Shown here one piece after another: positions 35,376-39,996 of a stretch of DNA of 39,996 nucleotides. Each line of letters opens with the position of its first letter. Position 1 is the first letter of the stretch. This stretch comes from an uncultured Pelagibacteraceae bacterium (GTDB lineage Bacteria > Pseudomonadota > Alphaproteobacteria > Pelagibacterales > Pelagibacteraceae): assembly GCA_902569405.1 (NCBI GenBank), contig CACFTX010000007.1, positions 1 to 39,996 of the forward strand. The letters run 5' to 3'. A model generated the notes under the pieces. It was not told the DNA's origin. It made no database searches and was given only the letters and a program-made list of their open reading frames with translations. The translations under genes and the position numbers were made by a program.

Positions 35376-36668
35376 ATGAAAAAACATTTTGTAATTATTT
35401 TACTAACTGGAATTTTGTTTTTTGCCTTAATAGAATCTAGCTTAGCTGAAACAACAATATCTGAAGAAGGGCAATATATTTTTAATACTTTGGCTTTTTA
35501 CATAGGTGGTATTTTAGTAGCTTTGATGGCAGCAGGATTTTGTATGTTAGAAAGTGGTTTAGTTACCACAAAAAGTGTATCTACAATTGCAGCTAAAAAT
35601 ATTGGAAAATTTGCAATTGGTTCACTAGTCTTCTTTTTCTTTGGTTATAATTTAGCTTATGGTGTTCCAGAAGGTGGATATATAGGCAAATTCTTAATTT
35701 GGAGCGAAGGATCAAAACTTAGCACTGGATATTCAGATAGCTCTGATTGGTTTTTCCAAGCAATGTTTGTTTGTGCAACAGTTTCGATTGTATCAGGAGC
35801 TGTAGCAGAAAGAATAAAAATTTGGCCTTTCTTTTTTTTCGCTGTTGCAATGTCAGGATTTATTTATCCAATATCAATGGGTTGGCAATGGGGCGGTGGA
35901 TGGTTAGCCACTGCTGGTTTTTCTGATTTTGCTGGATCTACATTAGTTCATGCATGTGGTGGTTCAGCTGCTTTAGCTGGAGTAATGGTATTAGGTGCAA
36001 GAAATGGAAGGTTTGGTGCAAGAGGACAAAAAATATCAATGGAACCTTTTGCAGCATCATCAATTCCTTTAGTAACACTCGGAACTTTTTTACTTTGGTT
36101 TGGTTGGTTTGGTTTTAATGGCTTTAGTCAGCTAGCAATGGGAACATTTGAAGATGTGACTGCTATATCAAAAATTGCCGTTAATACACACCTTGCTGGT
36201 GCGGCTGGCTGTGTTACAGGAGCTATTATAACCAGGTTAATTGGTGGAAAAACTGATATTATAATGATGCTTAATGGTGCACTAGCTGGATTGGTTGCAA
36301 TTACAGCCGAACCATTAACACCTACGCCATTACAATCAATTATAATTGGTTCGATTGGCTCAATAATTATGTACTACGGTACAAAATTTTTGGAAAACCA
36401 AAGACTTGACGATGTCGTTGGAGCTATTCCAGTTCATATGTTTGCTGGTATCTGGGGAACATTAGCAGTTCCGATTACTAATACAAAAGCAGTTTTTGGA
36501 ACTCAATTGTTAGGAACTATTTCAGTTTGTGTATTTAGTTTTTTATTTTCTTATATTGTTTTTAAAGCAATGAAAGAAACAATAGGTATACGAATTAGTA
36601 AACAAGCAGAAAAACTTGGTACTGACGTATCTGAAATTGGTGTAGTTGCTTACGCTATAAGAGATTAA
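35376..36668 (+). CDS. amtB: Ammonium transporter
   Basis: A 430-residue Amt protein with an N-terminal signal-like helix (ending SSLAET) and 11 predicted membrane helices. Family blocks include AAGFCMLESGLVTTKS, GSTLVHACGGSAALAGVMVL, with a pore histidine, and NTHLAGAAGCVTGAI; DVVGAIPVHMFAGIWGTLAV holds the second pore histidine. No glnK gene is beside it. It takes up ammonium, the main nitrogen source for this type of cell. It has its own leader and ends at a hairpin. Confidence 0.94.
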   Translation: MKKHFVIILLTGILFFALIESSLAETTISEEGQYIFNTLAFYIGGILVALMAAGFCMLESGLVTTKSVSTIAAKNIGKFAIGSLVFFFFGYNLAYGVPEGGYIGKFLIWSEGSKLSTGYSDSSDWFFQAMFVCATVSIVSGAVAERIKIWPFFFFAVAMSGFIYPISMGWQWGGGWLATAGFSDFAGSTLVHACGGSAALAGVMVLGARNGRFGARGQKISMEPFAASSIPLVTLGTFLLWFGWFGFNGFSQLAMGTFEDVTAISKIAVNTHLAGAAGCVTGAIITRLIGGKTDIIMMLNGALAGLVAITAEPLTPTPLQSIIIGSIGSIIMYYGTKFLENQRLDDVVGAIPVHMFAGIWGTLAVPITNTKAVFGTQLLGTISVCVFSFLFSYIVFKAMKETIGIRISKQAEKLGTDVSEIGVVAYAIRD

Positions 36669-36678
36669 AAAAATAATA

Positions 36679-36728
36679 TAGAAGCTCTTTGTTTTCTCAT
36701 TCATTCCCATATATGCATAGGGCTTCTA
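36679..36728. terminator. Long-loop hairpin between amtB and the convergent glycosyltransferase gene
   Basis: TAGAAGCTCT (36679-36688) pairs with AGGGCTTCTA (36719-36728), with one G-T pair, around a 30-base loop. It ends 5 bases before the stop of the convergent gene. The T-rich and A-rich flanks mean it could stop transcription in both directions. Confidence 0.6.
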
Positions 36729-36732
36729 AATT

Positions 36733-37722
36733 TTATTCGTTTGCATTCCATATTTTTTTGTAATCTATAAAAGGTGACAAGCCATAGCTTGAATTAGCAT
36801 TTGTAAAGTGAACTGATAAACTTTTCATAGGAGAAATGCATATTTCATTTTGGTAAATTTCATTTATATATTTTTCAAAAGGATTATGCCTATCCATGCA
36901 AGTTTTATAAAAATTTTCCCAATATTTATCAATGAAGATTTTGCTAGTCATAAATGTGCATAATGTTTTGTTAACAGTTCGCCAGTGCCTTTTGTTACCA
37001 ATTAAAACATTGGTTTTTTGATTATTCATATAGAGATAAGGGTAATCACTTGGACACATAAAAATATCTTTATTAATTTGTGAAGATATTCTTTCATATG
37101 AAGCAATCATTTCTTCCATCATAGGAGTAAAATGTAAATAATCATCCTCGACAAAAAAAACTAGATCTTTTCCGTATTTCTTAGCGGATTCATAACAATA
37201 AAGTAAACTTGCTAAATTTGAAAATGTTTGTTCATTTTTTTGTTTTTTGATGATTTTTTTGTATTTTTCATGATCTAAATTTAAAATATTTATTTCAAGC
37301 CCAGAATTTTTAGTCAGGTTTTTAATTTTATTTAAATTTTCTTCTTTTGAATTGTCATCAACTATTATTAATTTAATTTTAATAGAAGGATATTTTTCTT
37401 TAGAAAAATTAATTGATTTAATAAGCGATTTTAACGATCTCAATGTGTATTCAATTTTGGGTTCTTCAAATAATCTTTTTTTATTTTGATCCCATATTTC
37501 TACATTACTATTAGTTCTAAATAAAATAAGGACAGATGTAATTTTTCTTGAAATTTTAACTTCACCTAAAGGAAGAACAATAGATTTATCATTTAAAATT
37601 GATAAATTATCATTAAGTTCTTTGTTAAGAGTTGGAGATGTAAAATTATTTTGATCAATTATTTCATAACCCATAATTTTACAAAGTTTTATAAATATTT
37701 TTTTTATGATGCTTTTTTTCAT
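36733..37722 (-). CDS. Glycosyltransferase, GT-A fold (GT2-like)
   Basis: A 329-residue protein. From about residue 60 it has a GT2-like nucleotide-sugar domain: KLIIVDDNSKEENLNKI for the nucleotide site and LVFFVEDDYLHFTP as the DxD-like acidic motif, then MCPSDYPYLY. There is no signal peptide; the first 20 residues are basic and hydrophobic and may touch the membrane. The sugar and acceptor are unknown, and no other polysaccharide genes are nearby. A second ATG at residue 17 is an alternative start. It diverges from the rhodanese gene by only 32 bases. Confidence 0.75.
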   Translation of the reverse strand: MKKSIIKKIFIKLCKIMGYEIIDQNNFTSPTLNKELNDNLSILNDKSIVLPLGEVKISRKITSVLILFRTNSNVEIWDQNKKRLFEEPKIEYTLRSLKSLIKSINFSKEKYPSIKIKLIIVDDNSKEENLNKIKNLTKNSGLEINILNLDHEKYKKIIKKQKNEQTFSNLASLLYCYESAKKYGKDLVFFVEDDYLHFTPMMEEMIASYERISSQINKDIFMCPSDYPYLYMNNQKTNVLIGNKRHWRTVNKTLCTFMTSKIFIDKYWENFYKTCMDRHNPFEKYINEIYQNEICISPMKSLSVHFTNANSSYGLSPFIDYKKIWNANE

Positions 37723-37723
37723 T

Positions 37724-37753
37724 ATATTGTTTATGATATTTTATTTACAATAT
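37724..37753. promoter_or_regulatory. Inverted repeat between divergent glycosyltransferase and rhodanese genes
   Basis: ATATTGT (37724-37730) and ACAATAT (37747-37753) form a perfect 7-base inverted repeat with a 16-base spacer, filling the 32-base gap between two divergent start codons. It could be an operator shared by both genes, or a chance feature of AT-rich DNA. Confidence 0.35.
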
Positions 37754-37754
37754 T

Positions 37755-38138
37755 ATGGCCATTAAATCATCACAAACTCTAGTTGCGGAAGCACTAAAGA
37801 GCGTAAAAACGATTTCTCCTGAAGAGGCTTTAAAATTAGTCAATGAAAACAAATGTAATTTAATTGATATTAGGGATGCTGTAGAACTGCAGAAAATGGG
37901 CACTGTAGAAAAATCATTCCATATATCTAGAGGCTTATTAGAATTTTCTATTCATCCAGAAAGTATTTATGCACAAAAAGAAAAGTTAGATTCAAATAAA
38001 GAAATGGTTTTATTTTGTGCTGCTGGGGGCAGATCTGCATTAGCAGCAAAAACACTTAATGAAATGGGTTTTGAAAAAGTTTCACATGTTGAGGGCGGGT
38101 TTGCTGCGATGAAAAATAGTGGTTTTAAAATTTCTTAA
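37755..38138 (+). CDS. Rhodanese-like sulfurtransferase
   Basis: A 127-residue single-domain rhodanese. The active-site loop is CAAGGRSA with Cys88; LIDIRDAVELQKMG is the typical N-terminal block and VSHVEGGFAAMKNSG the last one. It moves sulfane sulfur or acts in sulfur trafficking. The gene overlaps the convergent ABA4-like gene by 4 bases at the stop codons. Confidence 0.9.
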   Translation: MAIKSSQTLVAEALKSVKTISPEEALKLVNENKCNLIDIRDAVELQKMGTVEKSFHISRGLLEFSIHPESIYAQKEKLDSNKEMVLFCAAGGRSALAAKTLNEMGFEKVSHVEGGFAAMKNSGFKIS

Positions 38139-38608
38139 TCGTAAAGACTAATTTTTTTTGCATAGAATATTCTAGCAATCCAATAAAAAAAAATACCTAA
38201 AGGGCCTACAAAGTAAGTAATAATTAGTGGAAAGAACATTAAAATTTTAGGTATATTAAACTTTTGGCAATCGTTAACCATCCAGGCACCACAAAATAAA
38301 TTTAATGCTAAAAAATGTATCCAAAATAAAATTAAGAAGTAACTATTTTCAAAAAGGTTTAATAGATTTGCAAAACTTACGTATAAACTAAAGTTTTTTA
38401 AAAAATCATAATCATCAATAAAAATAGTATAAATCAAATAACCATAAACTCCACTAAAGATCATTATTGGAAATATAGATGTGGTAAATATTTTGCATAT
38501 TTTTGATTGAGGGAAAAAAATTAAAATAAACCAGAAAGGCAAAACACCAAAGTTTAACCACAAATAGATCGTTTCTATGGAAAAGAATGTATAAATTTGC
38601 TCAATCAT
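38135..38608 (-). CDS. ABA4-like (DUF4281) membrane protein
   Basis: A 157-residue protein with four to five hydrophobic helices. The blocks FWIHFLALNLFCGAWMVNDC and YFVGPLGIFFYWIARIF match the ABA4-like family, which is linked in plants to neoxanthin formation. The bacterial function is unknown. It diverges from recX with only 28 AT-rich bases between the starts. Confidence 0.75.
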   Translation of the reverse strand: MIEQIYTFFSIETIYLWLNFGVLPFWFILIFFPQSKICKIFTTSIFPIMIFSGVYGYLIYTIFIDDYDFLKNFSLYVSFANLLNLFENSYFLILFWIHFLALNLFCGAWMVNDCQKFNIPKILMFFPLIITYFVGPLGIFFYWIARIFYAKKISLYD

Positions 38609-38636
38609 AAATAAATATATTATATTAAAACATACT

Positions 38637-39200
38637 ATGATTCCTGTAAAAAATAAAAAAAAAACGTTAGAAGCAACAGTGGAAGAAATGAGAAATTTTT
38701 CATTTTCTTACTTAGAAAAATTTTCGCCTTCAAAACAACAACTAAAGACGTACTTATTAAAGAAATATTTAAAATCCTCACACATTAAAAGTAAAAAGCA
38801 AGACTTAGTTGATTTAATAGACAGGGTTTTACTAGATTTGGAAAAGACAAAGTTTATAAGTGATAAATTTTACTCAGAGACAAAAGCAAAAAGTTTAATT
38901 CAAAAAGGTAGCTCTATTAATAAAATTAGAAACTACTTAATTTCTAAAGGTATAAGCAGCAAATATATAAAAGAAACAATAAATAAAATTAATGAAAATA
39001 ACGAAAGCCAAGATTTTTTTTCTGCAATAAAAATATGTAAAAAAAAAAGAATAGGTCCTTCACGACCAAATGATAATAGACCTTTGTTTTATAAAAAAGA
39101 TATTTCTATATTAGCTAGAAGTGGTTTTGATTTTGAAACTTCAAAAAAAGTGATGGATCTTGATAAGGATGAATATTTAAAAATTGTAAATTTATTATAA
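38637..39200 (+). CDS. recX: Regulatory protein RecX
   Basis: A 187-residue, lysine-rich helical protein. FSFSYLEKFSPSKQQLKTYL and the repeated three-helix units (FISDKFYSETKAKSLIQKG, IRNYLISKGISSKYIKETIN) match RecX, which inhibits RecA filaments. No recA gene is in the window. It ends over a convergent 47-residue ORF. Confidence 0.82.
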   Translation: MIPVKNKKKTLEATVEEMRNFSFSYLEKFSPSKQQLKTYLLKKYLKSSHIKSKKQDLVDLIDRVLLDLEKTKFISDKFYSETKAKSLIQKGSSINKIRNYLISKGISSKYIKETINKINENNESQDFFSAIKICKKKRIGPSRPNDNRPLFYKKDISILARSGFDFETSKKVMDLDKDEYLKIVNLL

Positions 39201-39338
39201 TTTTTTATTTTTATTCTTTTCTTCAAGGTAGAATTGAATTTTATTTTTAATATAATTTTTAACAAATACAAAAACAATTAAGCCAAAAATACTAACCGAA
39301 ACAATAATTATTAAAATAATTCTAATTGTATCGTCCAT
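39195..39338 (-). CDS. Small single-pass membrane protein, 47 residues
   Basis: A frame starting with ATG at 39338 reads MDDTIRIILIIIVSVSIF, then GLIVFVFVKNYIKNKI, then a charged tail ending KNKNKKL. It has one hydrophobic segment (about residues 6-26) and a basic C-terminal part, so an inner-membrane protein is predicted. It begins 3 bases after the cysQ stop on the same strand and its own stop overlaps the end of recX by 6 bases. It fills the only gap between the two genes. No family is recognised, but the composition and operon-like spacing favour a real gene. Confidence 0.6.
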   Translation of the reverse strand: MDDTIRIILIIIVSVSIFGLIVFVFVKNYIKNKIQFYLEEKNKNKKL

Positions 39339-39341
39339 AAA

Positions 39342-39996
39342 TTAAAGATTTTCACTTCTTTTCAATATTAAACCTGGGTTTTTAAAATCTTTTTTTCCGT
39401 AGAGTATTTCATTACCATCAAAATCAGAAACAATTCCACCTGCATTTTTTAATATTGCATGCCCTGCTGCTATGTCCCATTCAGATGCTCGTGGTTCTGC
39501 TACATATAAATCAAACTCACTTGTTGCAACTACACAGAATTTTAAAGAACTTTTCATCTTTAAATGTTCTGTCACTCCAAATTTTTTATGAAGCTCAGCA
39601 ATTACTGGTTTTAGATTTTGCGAGTAAGAAACGGCCTTAACTTGGTTTTTGTCTGTCTTTTTTTCACATGTAAGTTTTATTTCTTTATTATCTACTAGTT
39701 CGAAACTAAATCCAAAACCGTATGTATAAAATAACCTTTTTTTTGCAGGAGCATAAATTATTCCTAGTTCTGGTTTTTTATTAATTATTAAACCTGCATT
39801 TATTGTAAATTCATCTTTATTATTAACATAATCATAAGTTCCATCAATTGGGTCGATTAACCAAAAATTGCTCATTCCTAAATTTGATTTATTAGAAGCG
39901 CTTTCCTCAGAAACTATTGGAATGTTAGGTGTAATATTTTTTATTTTTTCCATTAAAATATTATTAACCTCAATATCGCCGTTTGTTACCGGTGTA
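39342..39996 (-). CDS. cysQ: 3'(2'),5'-bisphosphate nucleotidase, 5' end missing
   Basis: Removes phosphate from PAP/PAPS or related inositol phosphates with Mg. The frame stays open to the window end, reading TPVTNGDIEVNNILMEKIKN, so the start is outside; an internal ATG at 39953 is not the start. Visible metal-binding blocks are VSEES, WLIDPIDGTYDYVNN and EPRASEWDIAAGHAIL, with DEFTINAGLI as in CysQ. About 217 residues are visible against a usual length near 250. Inositol monophosphatase is the main alternative in this family. Confidence 0.85.
   Translation of the reverse strand, partial: TPVTNGDIEVNNILMEKIKNITPNIPIVSEESASNKSNLGMSNFWLIDPIDGTYDYVNNKDEFTINAGLIINKKPELGIIYAPAKKRLFYTYGFGFSFELVDNKEIKLTCEKKTDKNQVKAVSYSQNLKPVIAELHKKFGVTEHLKMKSSLKFCVVATSEFDLYVAEPRASEWDIAAGHAILKNAGGIVSDFDGNEILYGKKDFKNPGLILKRSENL

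Noticed and set aside
39951..39953. ATG at 39953 as the start of cysQ
   Set aside because: Upstream codons read TPVTNGDIEVN, the conserved PVT-D block of the family, so the gene continues past the window.
1..39996. CRISPR arrays, insertion sequences, tRNA, rRNA or prophage
   Set aside because: None was seen: there are no regular direct repeats, transposase motifs, cloverleaf sequences or phage genes.

Overview
This window looks like a piece of a streamlined, AT-rich alphaproteobacterial genome of the SAR11 (Pelagibacterales) type. The coding sequence is strongly AT-biased and genes are packed with 1-4 base start/stop overlaps. No gene-free stretch exceeds about 160 bases. The gene set is also typical: glycine-betaine and dimethylglycine catabolism, a thiamin-riboswitch-controlled SSS transporter of the ThiV type, a single Fe(III) ABC transporter, and AmtB. 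The assignment rests on gene content and style only; there is no rRNA or other phylogenetic marker here. I found no tRNA, rRNA, CRISPR array, insertion sequence or prophage.

Region 1 (1-6838, all +) is a tight operon. It holds a betaine-homocysteine methyltransferase (cut by the window edge), a DMGDH/sarcosine dehydrogenase-type flavoprotein, a small SAM methyltransferase, a Rieske oxygenase, a DddP-type M24 protein that keeps the metal and catalytic residues reported for DMSP lyase, and a short APS-kinase-like P-loop protein. Region 2 (6922-11323, +) is a tandem pair of secreted beta-propeller proteins with autotransporter-like C-terminal barrels. Region 3 (11356-18777, +) is a long catabolic-looking operon: a nucleotidyltransferase, two tandem 2OG-Fe(II) oxygenases, a class II aldolase, a carnitine 3-dehydrogenase-like enzyme, an FrhB-like protein, an ECHDC3-type crotonase, a CoA-binding protein, a frameshifted flavodoxin-fold NAD(P)H oxidoreductase, and an exported YqgE.

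Region 4 (18824-24605, +) is a second DMGDH/SARDH-type enzyme followed by ETF beta, ETF alpha and ETF-quinone oxidoreductase, the electron route expected for these dehydrogenases. Region 5 (24606-28055) has DUF2237 and hisI on the minus strand, divergent from folE, an acuI-type acryloyl-CoA reductase and a LysR regulator. AcuI would handle the acrylate branch if the DddP homologue is a DMSP lyase. Region 6 (28056-32129) has a perfect 7-1-7 Fur-box palindrome, then fbpA, a small Cys-motif ORF, a nested RNA hairpin, fbpB and fbpC.

Region 7 (32157-36728) has a very compact TPP riboswitch whose 3' end is also the ribosome binding site of the SSS transporter, then rseP, HU with a strong terminator, and amtB. 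Region 8 (36733-39996) has a glycosyltransferase, a rhodanese, an ABA4-like membrane protein, recX, a 47-residue membrane ORF and cysQ, cut by the window end. Together, regions 1, 3, 4 and 5 suggest a locus for breaking down methylated osmolytes (betaine, carnitine-like compounds, possibly DMSP), feeding one-carbon units to folate and electrons to quinone.
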